From contig CAVQWS010000019.1 in assembly GCA_963717725.1 (NCBI GenBank), positions 1 to 64,000 on the forward strand: DNA of 64,000 bases, read 5' to 3'. A model generated the notes under the pieces. It was not told the origin of the DNA and searched no databases. It saw nothing but the letters and a program-made list of their open reading frames with translations. The translations under genes were made by a program, and so were the position numbers. Numbering within the stretch: position 1 is the first letter of the stretch; every line of letters begins with the position of its first letter. Positions 7,528 through 16,074 of this stretch are shown in pieces. Source of the stretch: AC-32 sp963717725. GTDB lineage: Bacteria > Actinomycetota > Thermoleophilia > Gaiellales > Gaiellaceae.

Positions 7528-8717
7528 AAGAGCTCGGGGCACCAGGGCTGGCGGGCCGTGCCGAAGATCGCGTCGGCCCGGGCAATCGCGCCGGGCTGCA
7601 GCTCTTCGACCCGGCCCGCCTGCGCGAGGCCGGCGAACGTGAAGCCGCCCAGGTAGGCGGATCCGAGCGCGGAGACGTCGAGCGCCAGGTCGGCTGCTCC
7701 CGTCGTCCGCGAGACCGAGCCGGCTTCGACCTGCCAGCGTCCCTCGTTCCAATCGCAAAACTCGTCGCGAACCTCGAGCACGAGCGAGCCCTCGCCGAGG
7801 GCACGGCCCGCGAGTGCGGCGTCGACGTCGACGAGGCGCACCCAGAGGCCCTCGATCACGTGACAGGCCATCCGGCGCGGCTCGCGGATCCAGTGGAAGA
7901 GCGGGTGGTCGAGCGGCAGCCAGTAGGCGTCGATCCGGGCCACCCAGTCGATCGCGAGCAGGTAGCGCCAGACGGCGTCGAGCGCCTCGGGCGACGTGCC
8001 GAGCGCCTCGCTGACCTCGAGCTTCGTCTCGCTGACCATGTGGCGCATCCCGAACTCGTGGCGGTAGAGCGCGTAGGCCTGCGCGCCGTCGTCGAGCTCG
8101 ATCACGACCGCGTTGCCCGGCGGCTTCCCGGGTCGCTGCCGCAGGCGCCGTACCTGCCACCAGTCGCGCGTGCGCGTGAACATGCCCGTCGTCTCGGCCT
8201 GGACGCGGTCGTAGATCGCCGGCAGCACCTCGACCCGATCGTCCGGGTCGAGCAGCCGCGCCCGCCCGAGCGGCTCGTCGTGCCAGGGCCGCGCGTGCTC
8301 CTTCGGCAGCTCGATGTCGCCGGCCAGCGCGGCGAGGCCGTACCCGAAGCGGCCGTAGATGCCTCCCTCGGCGGCGTACAGCGTCGCGATCGGCTCGCCG
8401 CGCTCGTGGGCGTCCGCGAGCTGGCGCCGCATGATCGCCGTCAGCACGCCGCGGCGGCGGTGCGTCGGCAGCACGCCGACGGCCATTACGCCGGCAGTCG
8501 CGACCTGCGCGCCTCCGGGCACCGTGCTGTCGAAGAGGTAAGCGCCGGCGCCGCCGACGATCTCGCCGCCGTCGAACCCGGCAAGCACGCGCTCCGCGGG
8601 CAGGATCGTCGCGAACCGCTCGAGCTCCTCGGCCTCGGGCCGGCTGCCGAAGTAGTTCCAGATCGGCGCCAGCGCGGCGCCGACCTCCTCCGGCGCGGCC
8701 TGCCTGACCTCGATCAC
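7524..8717 (-). CDS. Eis-like GNAT N-acetyltransferase
   Basis: A 397-residue protein close in length to Eis (about 400). It has an N-terminal GNAT domain with an acetyl-CoA loop LPTHRRRG (residues 83-90), the Eis motif YGRFGYG (121-127) that holds the general-acid tyrosine, a second GNAT-like domain, and a C-terminal SCP2-like domain. The chain ends in Phe, as in Eis, where the C-terminal carboxylate takes part in catalysis. Eis enzymes acetylate amines, including aminoglycosides at several positions; the natural substrate here is unknown. GTG 8717 overlaps the pcrA stop as GTGA, so it is coupled to the helicase gene. The frame stays open far upstream through pcrA, but that part is shadow. 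Confidence 0.85.
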   Translation of the reverse strand: MIEVRQAAPEEVGAALAPIWNYFGSRPEAEELERFATILPAERVLAGFDGGEIVGGAGAYLFDSTVPGGAQVATAGVMAVGVLPTHRRRGVLTAIMRRQLADAHERGEPIATLYAAEGGIYGRFGYGLAALAGDIELPKEHARPWHDEPLGRARLLDPDDRVEVLPAIYDRVQAETTGMFTRTRDWWQVRRLRQRPGKPPGNAVVIELDDGAQAYALYRHEFGMRHMVSETKLEVSEALGTSPEALDAVWRYLLAIDWVARIDAYWLPLDHPLFHWIREPRRMACHVIEGLWVRLVDVDAALAGRALGEGSLVLEVRDEFCDWNEGRWQVEAGSVSRTTGAADLALDVSALGSAYLGGFTFAGLAQAGRVEELQPGAIARADAIFGTARQPWCPELF

Positions 8718-10867
8718 GCGATCCGTTCGAGCGGCGCGTAGTCCAGCATCAGGCGACGCTCGCTGCCGTCGCTCGCGAAGCGCACCGTGACCAGGCCGCC
8801 GCGCTCGATCGCGGTGACGACGCCTTCGCCGAGCGTCTCGTGGCGGACAGAATCGCCGGTCGAGAGCGTGGGCACGTCCGCGCGGGGCGCGACGGCCGTG
8901 GGCGAGCCGTAGCCCGACCACGACGCGGGCTGCAGGCGGCTGCGCTCGACATGGGTCTCCGGCAGCTCGTCGAGGAAGCGCGAAGGCAGGTTGTACGAGC
9001 GGCTGCCGTAGAGCGAGCGGGCGCTGGCGTGGGTCAGCACGAGCCGCTCCTGGGCCCGCGTCATGCCGACGTAGGCGAGCCGGCGCTCCTCCTCGAGCCC
9101 CTGCTCCTCGATCGAGCGGGCGTGCGGGAAGATCCCCTCCTCCATCCCGATCATGAAGACGGCGCGGAACTCGAGCCCCTTCGCGTTGTGGAGCGTCATC
9201 AGCGTGACGAGGCTCTGCTCGCCGCGGATCGCGTCCTGGTCGGAGTAGAGCGAGATCTCCTGCAGGAAGCCCGAGAGCGAGGGCTCCTGCGCGGTGTGCT
9301 GGTACTCCTGCGCGACGCCGACGAGCTCCTGCAGGTTCTCCATCCGGCCCTGGGCCTCGATCGTCCGCTCGGCGCGCAGCGAGTCGAGGTAGCCGCTGCG
9401 CTCGAGCACGCGCTCGATCACGTCCGGCACGTCCATGTCGAGCGCGCCGGCCATCAGCGATTGGAGCAACCCGTGGAACTGCTGCACCGCGCGCAGCGGT
9501 GCGGCCGAGATGCCCGCCTCCTCCGCCTGGCCGAGCGCCTCCCAGAGCGAGACCCCGTACGCGTCGGCCTGAGCCTGTAGCCGCGCGAGCGAGGCGTCGC
9601 CGATCCCGCGCCGCGGCCGGTTCGCGACCCGCTGCAGCGAGACCGCGTCGTACGGGTTGTCGATCGCCTGCAGGTAGGCGATCACGTCCTTCACCTCGGC
9701 GCGCTCGTAGAAGCGCGGGCCGCCGATCACCTGGTATGCGACGCCTTGGCGGACGAGCACGTCCTCCAGCACCCGCGACTGCGCGTTCGTCCGGTAGAAG
9801 ACCGCGACCTCGCTGCCGCTGAAGCCTTCCTCGACCAGCGCGGCGATCTCTGCGGCGACGAAGCGCGCCTCGGCGTGCTCGTCCTCGACCTCGAGCGCGC
9901 GCACGGGCTCGCCCTCGCCGAGCTCCGACCAGAGGTTCTTCGGCTTGCGCTCGCGGTTGTGCGCGATCACCGCGTTCGCGGCCTGGAGGATCGTGTTCGT
10001 CGAGCGGTAGTTCTGCTCCAGCGCGACGGTCTTGGTCTCGCCGAAGTCGCGCTCGAACTCGAGGATGTTGCGGATGTCGGCGCCGCGGAAGGCGTAGATC
10101 GACTGGTCCGGGTCGCCGACCGCGCAGACGTTGCGGTGCTTCTCCGCCAGCAGCTGGAGCAGCCGGTACTGCGCGTGGTTCGTGTCCTGGTACTCGTCGA
10201 CGAGGACGTAGCGGAAGGCCTTCTGCCACCGTTCGCGCGCCTCGGGGAAGCGCTCGAGCACCTGCACGGTCAGCATCAGCAGGTCGTCGAAGTCGACCGC
10301 GTTCGAGGCGAACAGTCGCCGCTGGTAGAGGTCGTACGTCTCGGCGACGGTCTGGTCGTAGAACGATGCGACGCGCTCGGCGTACTCGGCGGGCGTGACC
10401 AGCTGGTTCTTGGCGGCCGAGATCTGCGCGTGGATCCCGCGCGGGACGAAGCGCTTCGGGTCTTTCTCCAGCTCCTCGAGCACCTGTTTGGTCAGCCGCA
10501 CCTGGTCGGCCTGGTCGTAGATCGTGAAGTTGCTCCGGTAGCCCAGGCGCTGCACCTCGCGACGCAGGATCCGGCCGCAGGCGGCGTGGAAGGTGAGGAT
10601 CCAGATCGTCCGTGCGACCGGGCCGAGCAGGTTCTCGAGCCGCTCGCGCATCTCCCCGGCGGCCTTGTTCGTGAAGGTGATCGCGAGGATCTCGTTCGGC
10701 TTCACGCCGCAGGCGTTGATCAGGTGCGCGACGCGGTAGGTGAGCACGCGCGTCTTGCCCGAGCCCGCGCCGGCGACCACGAGCAGCGGGCCCTCCGTGG
10801 TGACGACGGCCTCGCGCTGCGCCGGATTCAGGTCGGCGAGGTACTGCTCGGGGGAAGCTACGGCCAC
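8714..10867 (-). CDS. pcrA: UvrD/PcrA-type ATP-dependent DNA helicase
   Basis: A 717-residue superfamily 1A 3'-5' helicase. Motif I is AGAGSGKT (about residues 32-39), Ia ITFTNKAA, II DEYQDTN, III GDPDQSIYAFRGAD, V LMTLHNAKGLEF and VI VGMTRAQERL. The C-terminal 60 residues (after a Pro/Ala linker) form the Tudor-like domain typical of PcrA that contacts RNA polymerase. It unwinds DNA in repair and replication-conflict resolution. TAGCAT at 10874-10879 lies 6 nt before the GTG start, suggesting a leaderless mRNA. No LexA-type box was seen upstream, unlike uvrA in this window. It leads an operon with the Eis-like gene. Confidence 0.95.
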   Translation of the reverse strand: MAVASPEQYLADLNPAQREAVVTTEGPLLVVAGAGSGKTRVLTYRVAHLINACGVKPNEILAITFTNKAAGEMRERLENLLGPVARTIWILTFHAACGRILRREVQRLGYRSNFTIYDQADQVRLTKQVLEELEKDPKRFVPRGIHAQISAAKNQLVTPAEYAERVASFYDQTVAETYDLYQRRLFASNAVDFDDLLMLTVQVLERFPEARERWQKAFRYVLVDEYQDTNHAQYRLLQLLAEKHRNVCAVGDPDQSIYAFRGADIRNILEFERDFGETKTVALEQNYRSTNTILQAANAVIAHNRERKPKNLWSELGEGEPVRALEVEDEHAEARFVAAEIAALVEEGFSGSEVAVFYRTNAQSRVLEDVLVRQGVAYQVIGGPRFYERAEVKDVIAYLQAIDNPYDAVSLQRVANRPRRGIGDASLARLQAQADAYGVSLWEALGQAEEAGISAAPLRAVQQFHGLLQSLMAGALDMDVPDVIERVLERSGYLDSLRAERTIEAQGRMENLQELVGVAQEYQHTAQEPSLSGFLQEISLYSDQDAIRGEQSLVTLMTLHNAKGLEFRAVFMIGMEEGIFPHARSIEEQGLEEERRLAYVGMTRAQERLVLTHASARSLYGSRSYNLPSRFLDELPETHVERSRLQPASWSGYGSPTAVAPRADVPTLSTGDSVRHETLGEGVVTAIERGGLVTVRFASDGSERRLMLDYAPLERIA

Positions 10868-10883
10868 TCGCCGATGCTAGCGC

Positions 10884-11210
10884 TCAGCGAGGAAGCAGCC
10901 GCTTCGGCGCCTTCTGCTCCCAGGCATCCTCGAGCAGCTCGCCGAGGTGATCGCGTTCGACGCGCGCGAGCGCAACGCCGACGGCAGCAAGGCGCTTGCC
11001 CCACCAGACCTCTTCGCACGCTTCGGGCGCGGCGGCGATCGCAGTCCGGATGCCGCCCTCGTCCACCATCACGTTCACCCGGCCCTCGTTCCAGAGGGTC
11101 GCGAAGATCTTGCCGCCCACGCGGAACGAGGGCTTGCCGTGGTGGTCCTGCTCGACCGCCTCGGGCAGGGCGAGCGCGAGCGCGCGGGCCTCATCGGCGG
11201 AGACGGGCAC
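10884..11210 (-). CDS. MmcQ/YjbR family protein
   Basis: A 108-residue protein of the MmcQ/YjbR (CyaY-like fold) family. Seen: the N-terminal ALxLPEAxE helix, HxxPSFRVGGKIFATLW strand pair, a central NVMVDE strand and the C-terminal helix with WWGKRLAAV. Members are small cytoplasmic proteins, some DNA-binding; the biochemical role is not settled. TACTCT (11217-11222) is 6 nt before the GTG start, so the message is probably leaderless. This -10 overlaps the one of the divergent dehydrogenase gene. Confidence 0.8.
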   Translation of the reverse strand: MPVSADEARALALALPEAVEQDHHGKPSFRVGGKIFATLWNEGRVNVMVDEGGIRTAIAAAPEACEEVWWGKRLAAVGVALARVERDHLGELLEDAWEQKAPKRLLPR

Positions 11211-11216
11211 CGCTGC

Positions 11217-11226
11217 AGAGTAGTTT
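11217..11226. promoter_or_regulatory. overlapping divergent -10 elements
   Basis: AGAGTAGTTT contains TACTCT on the minus strand and TAGTTT on the plus strand, sharing the central TA. The minus start codon is 6 nt and the plus start codon 9 nt away, so one symmetric element may drive both the YjbR-like and dehydrogenase genes. Confidence 0.5.
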
Positions 11227-11235
11227 GGGCGCGGA

Positions 11236-12150
11236 ATGAAGGTGCTCGCGACCCGTCGGTACCCAGGCTCGGCCTTCGACGAGCTTGCCGACGTCGAGGT
11301 GGAGCCGCTCGAAACGCTGGAGGGGCCCCGCGAAGACCTCGAGGGCCTGATCGTGGCGAACGAGCCAGTGCCGCTCGAGCTGCTGCCGCGGCTCCGCCTG
11401 GTGGCGAACTTCGGCGTCGGCTACGACCGGATCGACGTCGCGGCATGTGCCGCGCGAGGCGTGGTGGTCACGAACACACCGGGCGTGCTCGACGCGGCGA
11501 CTGCCGACCTCGCCTTCGCGCTGCTGCTGGCGGCCCGGCGGCAGGTCGTCGCCGGCGACCGCTTCGTACGCTTGGGCGGCTGGAGCGGCTCGTGGTCGGA
11601 GGGCGGGCTCGCCGAGGAGGTGAGCGGCTCGACGCTCGGGATCGTTGGGCTCGGCCGGATCGGCAGCGCGGTCGCCCGGCGGGCCCGCGGCTTCGACGTG
11701 CGGGTGCTCTTCACGCGGCGTTTGCGCGCCGACAGCGATCTGGGCGAGTTCCGCGAGCTGGACGCGCTGCTGGCCGAGTCCGACCTGGTCTCGATCCACG
11801 CGCCGCTGACGTCCGAGACCGAGGGTCTGATCGACGCGCGGCGGCTCGCGCTGCTGCGCGACGGCGCCGTGCTCGTCAACACCGCGCGCGGCGAGATCGT
11901 GGAAGAGCCGGCGCTGGTCGCCGAGCTGGTCTCGGGCCGCATCTCCGCCGGCCTCGACGTCTTCGCGCACGAGCCGGAGGTGCCGGCTGAGCTGCTCGAG
12001 CTGCCGAATGTCGTGCTCACCCCGCACATCGGCAGCGCGACGCGGCAGACGCGCGAGGCGATGACGCGCCTCGTGGTCGACAACCTGCTCGCCGTCGAGC
12101 GCGGCGACCCGGCGCTGACGCCCGTCCGGGCCCGAGCTACGCGCCCGTGA
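11236..12150 (+). CDS. D-2-hydroxyacid dehydrogenase (glyoxylate/hydroxypyruvate reductase type)
   Basis: A 304-residue NAD(P)-dependent D-isomer-specific dehydrogenase. The Rossmann glycine motif GLGRIG is at 138-143, catalytic Arg218 lies in NTARGE, Glu246 in HEPEVP and His264 in HIGSAT. The stretch after the glycine motif (FTRR, 159-162) has basic rather than acidic residues, which favours NADPH. The family reduces glyoxylate, hydroxypyruvate or other 2-keto acids; the exact substrate is not determined. TAGTTT lies 9 nt before ATG and no Shine-Dalgarno is seen. The 3' end overlaps the convergent VOC gene by 14 nt. Confidence 0.88.
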   Translation: MKVLATRRYPGSAFDELADVEVEPLETLEGPREDLEGLIVANEPVPLELLPRLRLVANFGVGYDRIDVAACAARGVVVTNTPGVLDAATADLAFALLLAARRQVVAGDRFVRLGGWSGSWSEGGLAEEVSGSTLGIVGLGRIGSAVARRARGFDVRVLFTRRLRADSDLGEFRELDALLAESDLVSIHAPLTSETEGLIDARRLALLRDGAVLVNTARGEIVEEPALVAELVSGRISAGLDVFAHEPEVPAELLELPNVVLTPHIGSATRQTREAMTRLVVDNLLAVERGDPALTPVRARATRP

Positions 12151-12526
12151 ACAGCGTCAACTGCATCCCGTCGGGGGCCTGCACGCGGGCGTTGCGGTCG
12201 CCCCACGGCGTGGTCACCGGCTCTGCGATCTGCTCCGCGCCCGCCTCGACGAGTCGCCGAGCGGCCGCTTCGCTGTCGGGCACGGCCACCGCAAGCCGGA
12301 CCGGGCCAGCCACCCGCCGGCCGGCCTCGATCCGATCGACGTACTCCGCCTGGGCCTCGTCGAACAGCTCGAGCATCGCGCGCCCCGCCGCGAGCAGAAC
12401 GACGCGTCCGTCGTCGGAGCTCCAGTCGGCGACTTGCTCGAGCCCGAGCGCATCCCGGTAGAAGCTCAGCGCCCCGTCGAAGTCCTCAACTGTCAGCGCG
12501 ACACGGAACTCCGTCGAGTCAGGCAT
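12137..12526 (-). CDS. VOC (glyoxalase/bleomycin-resistance) family protein
   Basis: A 129-residue vicinal-oxygen-chelate protein with the repeated beta-alpha-beta-beta-beta pattern: FRVALTVEDFDGALSFYRDALG at the start and PVRLAVAVPD starting the second half, ending NARVQAPDGMQLTLF. Members are metal-dependent lyases, dioxygenases or drug-binding proteins; no function can be assigned. It overlaps the upstream VOC gene by 8 nt (ATGCCTGA), so the pair is translationally coupled and may form a heterodimer or act on related compounds. Confidence 0.82.
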   Translation of the reverse strand: MPDSTEFRVALTVEDFDGALSFYRDALGLEQVADWSSDDGRVVLLAAGRAMLELFDEAQAEYVDRIEAGRRVAGPVRLAVAVPDSEAAARRLVEAGAEQIAEPVTTPWGDRNARVQAPDGMQLTLFTGA

Positions 12527-12914
12527 CGCCTTCCTCGACGAGCAGCAGGTTGTTCCCGTCCGGGTCGCGGAGGAAGAACATCCGCGGGACCGGGTCCTCG
12601 CCGCCCATCGGCTCGTCGACGTCGAGGCCCTTCTCCTTCAACGCCTGGTAGTCGGCCTCCACGTCGGTGGTCGTCAGCGCAACGCAGGTCTGGTCGTTCC
12701 CGGGATCCGCGCCCGGCCGCGGGGGCATGATTGCGATCGCCGCTCCGCCGCCGGCCGGCCCGACCTCGAGCCAGCGGTCACCCTCGCCGAACGGGATGTC
12801 CGCGCGGACCTCGAAGCCGAGGGTGCCGGTGTAGAACTCGAGCGCCTTGTCCTGGTCGGAGACGGGGATGATGACGCGGCCGAGTTGGGTGATGTGGGTT
12901 GCCGTCTGCTGCAC
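12519..12914 (-). CDS. VOC family protein
   Basis: A 131-residue VOC protein, first of a two-gene unit. Seen: HITQLGRVIIPVSDQDKALEFY, then a central AIMPPRPG loop, TCVALTTTDVE opening the second half, and the FFLRDPDGNNLLLVEE ending common in this superfamily, with the terminal Glu a usual metal ligand. It resembles glyoxalase-like proteins of actinobacteria. The GTG start at 12914 follows AAGGAGG, a clear Shine-Dalgarno, so unlike many neighbours its mRNA carries a leader. Confidence 0.85.
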   Translation of the reverse strand: MQQTATHITQLGRVIIPVSDQDKALEFYTGTLGFEVRADIPFGEGDRWLEVGPAGGGAAIAIMPPRPGADPGNDQTCVALTTTDVEADYQALKEKGLDVDEPMGGEDPVPRMFFLRDPDGNNLLLVEEGDA

Positions 12915-12971
12915 GGGATCCTCCTTGTCGCTGTCGATTCTACGACCGGCCAGCTGCTAGAAACTCATCGC

Positions 12972-13334
12972 ATGGGCTATGCGTTCGGGACGATCGAGGA
13001 GCTGGGCGACGGCGTCTTCCGCAAGGTGCGCCGGGAGCTTGGCGTGACGGCGTTCGGCGTCAACGTGCTCGTGATCCCGTCGGGCGTCGAGGCGCGGCCG
13101 CACTTCCACGAGGAACAGGACGAGCTCTACTTCGTGCACGCGGGCCGCGCGCGGTTCGCGCTTCCCGGCGAGTCGCGCGAGCTCGGGCCGGGCGGACTCT
13201 GCCACGTCGAGTCGACCACGCCGCGGCAGATCACGAGCATCGGTGACGATGACCTGGTGATGCTCGTCGTCGGGGCGAAGGACGGCTACGTCGGCCGCGA
13301 CGGGCAGCCGGCCGATCCTTCGAAGTTGGGTTAG
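12972..13334 (+). CDS. small cupin domain protein
   Basis: A 120-residue single-domain cupin. Motif 1 is present as His44, His46 and Glu51 in HFHEEQDE, with Gly58; motif 2 as PGG and His78. These residues would bind one divalent metal ion. The substrate is unknown. The frame is open upstream to 12885, but ATG 12972 starts the conserved domain. Convergent with the flippase-like gene and sharing TTAG with its stop. Confidence 0.82.
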   Translation: MGYAFGTIEELGDGVFRKVRRELGVTAFGVNVLVIPSGVEARPHFHEEQDELYFVHAGRARFALPGESRELGPGGLCHVESTTPRQITSIGDDDLVMLVVGAKDGYVGRDGQPADPSKLG

Positions 13335-14347
13335 AAGCGGACGGCGGCTCGGCGGAGCTCGCCGAGGCGGCGGCCGTAGAAGGCCAGGCCGATCATCGCG
13401 GCCAGCGCAGTCGCGAGGCTGCCGGCGGCCGGCGTGAAGACCGAGGCTGCGGCGGCGGAGGTGCCGCCGTGGCCGGCCATCGCCAGCGCGCCGAGCGCCG
13501 CGCCCTGGTAGAGGCCGACGTTGCCGGGCAGGAACGGCATCGTGTTCGCGAGGCCGGTGACGACCATGTAGAGCAGCGCCGTGCCGACGCCGACGTGGAC
13601 GCCGACCGCGTGCAGCAGGAAGAGCACGCCGAACCAACGGGCGACCCAGGTCACAACGAGGATCAGGCCCGCGCGCAGCATCACGCGCTTGGGGGCAGCC
13701 GCGCCTGCCAGGAACGAGCCGACGCCCTCGGGCAGGCGATGGCCGACCTTGTGGTGCAGAACCGAGACGAGCAAGAGACCGCCGGCGGCGAGCGGCAGTC
13801 CGACGAGCATCGTGATCTTGGCCCAGGTCGGAACCGGCAGGAAGAACGCGGAGGCGGCGCCGACGAGCACGAAGGCGACCATCTCGAGCAGGTGCGCGCA
13901 AAGCAGGCTCCCGCCCGCGCGCGAGAACCCGGGCCAGCGCGGCCCGGCCGCGACCTTTAGCACCGCGACCTTCGAGGCCTCGCCCATGCGTCCGGGCAGA
14001 ACCGTGTCGAGGAAGGAGCCGACGGAGCTGGCCGCGTACATCGCGCGGAAGCCCACCGGCGAGCGCACGGTCGACGTCCAGGCGAGCGCGCGCAGCGGCT
14101 GCACCGCCGCGCAGATCGCGAGGCCGGCGAGGAGGTAGCGCCAGTCCGGCGTCGCCGCGGCCTGGAAGACCTTCGTGCCGGAGCGTGCGAGGAGCAGCAC
14201 CATCCCGGCCGTCGAGACCAGGATGAGAACGACTGCCAGCGTCTTCGACCCCACCTTCACCTTCACGGCATCGGCAATTCGCCGCCGCAAGGCCAACCCC
14301 TGGAAGGGGGACACGGGCGCACGCGTGAAAGATGAGATTGGCCGCAT
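13331..14347 (-). CDS. LPG-synthase-type flippase-like membrane protein
   Basis: An integral membrane protein (up to 338 residues, about eight helices) of the lysylphosphatidylglycerol synthase TM / UPF0104 type. Typical features are the RALAW-TSTVRSPVGFRAMYAASSVGSFLDTVLPGRMGEASKV region (around residues 85-130), conserved in the family, and the C-terminal NTMPFLPGNVGLYQG motif. Relatives translocate or modify lipids at the membrane; there is no synthetase domain here. Start choice is uncertain: ATG 14347 is upstream-most, while GTG 14266 or a TTG nearby would remove a non-conserved N-terminus. Divergent from the AlkZ-related gene. Confidence 0.8.
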   Translation of the reverse strand: MRPISSFTRAPVSPFQGLALRRRIADAVKVKVGSKTLAVVLILVSTAGMVLLLARSGTKVFQAAATPDWRYLLAGLAICAAVQPLRALAWTSTVRSPVGFRAMYAASSVGSFLDTVLPGRMGEASKVAVLKVAAGPRWPGFSRAGGSLLCAHLLEMVAFVLVGAASAFFLPVPTWAKITMLVGLPLAAGGLLLVSVLHHKVGHRLPEGVGSFLAGAAAPKRVMLRAGLILVVTWVARWFGVLFLLHAVGVHVGVGTALLYMVVTGLANTMPFLPGNVGLYQGAALGALAMAGHGGTSAAAASVFTPAAGSLATALAAMIGLAFYGRRLGELRRAAVRF

Positions 14348-14422
14348 CGAGGTCGGGTCACACGACATGTGCCCGCTCGGGCGACCAGGAACCACGGTAT
14401 CACCGATCTGCGAGGGGCGACA

Positions 14423-15166
14423 ATGACCCGGATGCGCCTGGCGGAGCTCCAGCAGCGACGAGCCTTCGAGTGCCGGCTGACGCCCGACCGGGCGCTCGGC
14501 TCGCTCGACGACGCCGAGGCGTTCCTGCTCGACCGCGGGCTGCTGACGCGAACCGCCGACAGCGCGCTGCCGAGCCTCTTCGGCGCCTGTCACGAGGAGC
14601 CGTACGCGCCGGACAAGCCGGGCTTCGGGCAGTGGCCGCGCACGAAGTACCCGTGGTTCGGCGAGCTCGGCGCCCGCGGCCACACGATCCTGGCGATCCA
14701 CCGGGGCAAGAGCCTGCTGATTGCGCCCGAAACGGCGCGGGTGCTCGACCCGCTCTGCCGCGCCGAGCTCGCCAGCCGCGAGGACGACCCGCTCCTGCGC
14801 CACCTGGCCGAGGCCGGGCCGTCCGAGCTCGACGACCTGCAGCTCGAGCTTGGGCTCGCGCCGAAGGAGCTGAAGCGGCTGCGCACGCCGCTCGAGCGCT
14901 GCGGCGCCCTCGTCGCGCGCAGCGTCGTCTACGAGGACCCGCACCGGCACACGAGCGAGCTGGCGCGCTGGGACCAGCGCTTCCCGGAGCCGTTCGAGGA
15001 CGGCGGGCTGGCCGAGCTCGTGGTCGTAGCGGTGCGGGCGGCGCTGGTCGCGCCCGAGCCGGAGCTGCCGCGTTGGTTCCCGTGGTGGGAGGACGGGCTC
15101 GTCGAGCGGCTGGTCTCCGACGGGCGGCTCATGCGCCCGGAAGATGGCTGGATGGCGGCGCCATGA
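14423..15166 (+). CDS. AlkZ-related winged-helix protein
   Basis: A 247-residue protein that resembles the AlkZ/YcaQ-related winged-helix family (DNA glycosylases for interstrand crosslinks) but is shorter. Seen: an N-terminal QQRRAFECRL segment, HEEPYAPDKPGFGQWPRTKYPWFGEL, then helix-rich segments with LAEAGPSELDDLQLELGLAPKELKRLRTPLERCG, which looks like a winged-helix unit (about residues 125-170). The catalytic QxQ motif of true AlkZ is not obvious, so glycosylase activity is doubtful. GAGGGG lies 6 nt before the ATG. The next GNAT gene starts on its stop codon (ATGA). Confidence 0.55.
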   Translation: MTRMRLAELQQRRAFECRLTPDRALGSLDDAEAFLLDRGLLTRTADSALPSLFGACHEEPYAPDKPGFGQWPRTKYPWFGELGARGHTILAIHRGKSLLIAPETARVLDPLCRAELASREDDPLLRHLAEAGPSELDDLQLELGLAPKELKRLRTPLERCGALVARSVVYEDPHRHTSELARWDQRFPEPFEDGGLAELVVVAVRAALVAPEPELPRWFPWWEDGLVERLVSDGRLMRPEDGWMAAP

Positions 15167-16074
15167 TCCGCGAGCTGCGGCGGGAGGACGCGCCGGCGGT
15201 GGCGCGGCTCGAGCTGGCGATCAACCCGCACCAGGTGTTGACGCCCGAGCTGGTCTGGCACACGGCGACACGGCCGATCGCGCGCGAGCAGCGCCGCTCG
15301 TGGGTGGCCGAGCTGGCCGGCGAGATCGTCGGGTTCGCCTGGGCGAACTTCGAGTGGGCGGTGCCGACGCCGGGCAAGGGCCGCTTCTGGATCGGCGTCG
15401 ATCCGAGCTCGCGCGGGCGCGGGATCGGCGGTGAGCTCTACGCGCGCGTGAACGAGTATCTACGCGAGCGTGGCGCCTGGCGGCTGCGGACGCACGTCGA
15501 CGTGGACGAGGGCGGTACTCGCTTCCTCGAGCGGCTCAGCTTCGAGCGGCATGGCGCCGACCGGGTCTCCGCGCTCGAGCTCGCCGGCGCCGAGCTGCCG
15601 GAACCGGCGGCCGCGGTCGTCCCGCTGAGCGAAGCGCGCGACCGCGAGCACGCCCTGTACGAGATCTGCGCCGCGGGCGAGATCGACATGCCGGGCGACG
15701 AGCCCGAGACTGAGCTCTCGTTCGAGGACTGGCGCCAGGACGACTACGGCTCGCCAGCGCTCTCGGACGAAGGCAGCTTCGTCGCGCTCGACGGCGAACG
15801 GGCGGTCGCTCTCGCCTTCCTGATCGTCGACCCGGCCCGGCGGCTCGCGTACAACGAGATGACCGCCACGCTCCCGTCCCATCGCCGGCGCGGCCTCGCC
15901 CTGGCCGTCAAGAGCGCGTCGGCGCGATGGGCCCAAGACCACGGCTTCGAGCGGATCGTGACCGAGAACGACTCCCAGAATGCGGGCATGCTCGCGGTCA
16001 ACGAGCGGCTCGGCTACCGCTTCCTCTACGAGCAGGTCTCATGGCTGCGGGAGTGGGAACGCCCGCCGGTGTAA
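15163..16074 (+). CDS. GNAT acetyltransferase with two GNAT domains
   Basis: A 303-residue protein with two GNAT folds in tandem. The first has the acetyl-CoA loop SSRGRGIG (about 84-91), the second HRRRGLA (about 240-246) followed by ENDSQNAGMLAVNERLGYRF, the usual closing motif. This two-domain architecture is common in actinobacteria (mycothiol synthase has the same layout), but sequence alone does not show MshD function. It is coupled to the AlkZ-related gene by ATGA. The 3' end overlaps the convergent toroid protein gene by 36 nt. Confidence 0.82.
   Translation: MIRELRREDAPAVARLELAINPHQVLTPELVWHTATRPIAREQRRSWVAELAGEIVGFAWANFEWAVPTPGKGRFWIGVDPSSRGRGIGGELYARVNEYLRERGAWRLRTHVDVDEGGTRFLERLSFERHGADRVSALELAGAELPEPAAAVVPLSEARDREHALYEICAAGEIDMPGDEPETELSFEDWRQDDYGSPALSDEGSFVALDGERAVALAFLIVDPARRLAYNEMTATLPSHRRRGLALAVKSASARWAQDHGFERIVTENDSQNAGMLAVNERLGYRFLYEQVSWLREWERPPV

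Noticed and set aside
7524..10229. Minus-strand frame joining the Eis-like protein to a long upstream part
   Set aside because: The upstream part overlaps pcrA in another frame and has no domain; the Eis-like start is GTG 8717 by the GTGA overlap.
10867..10900. LexA box at pcrA
   Set aside because: No CGAAC-N4-GTTCG or close variant was found around the start.
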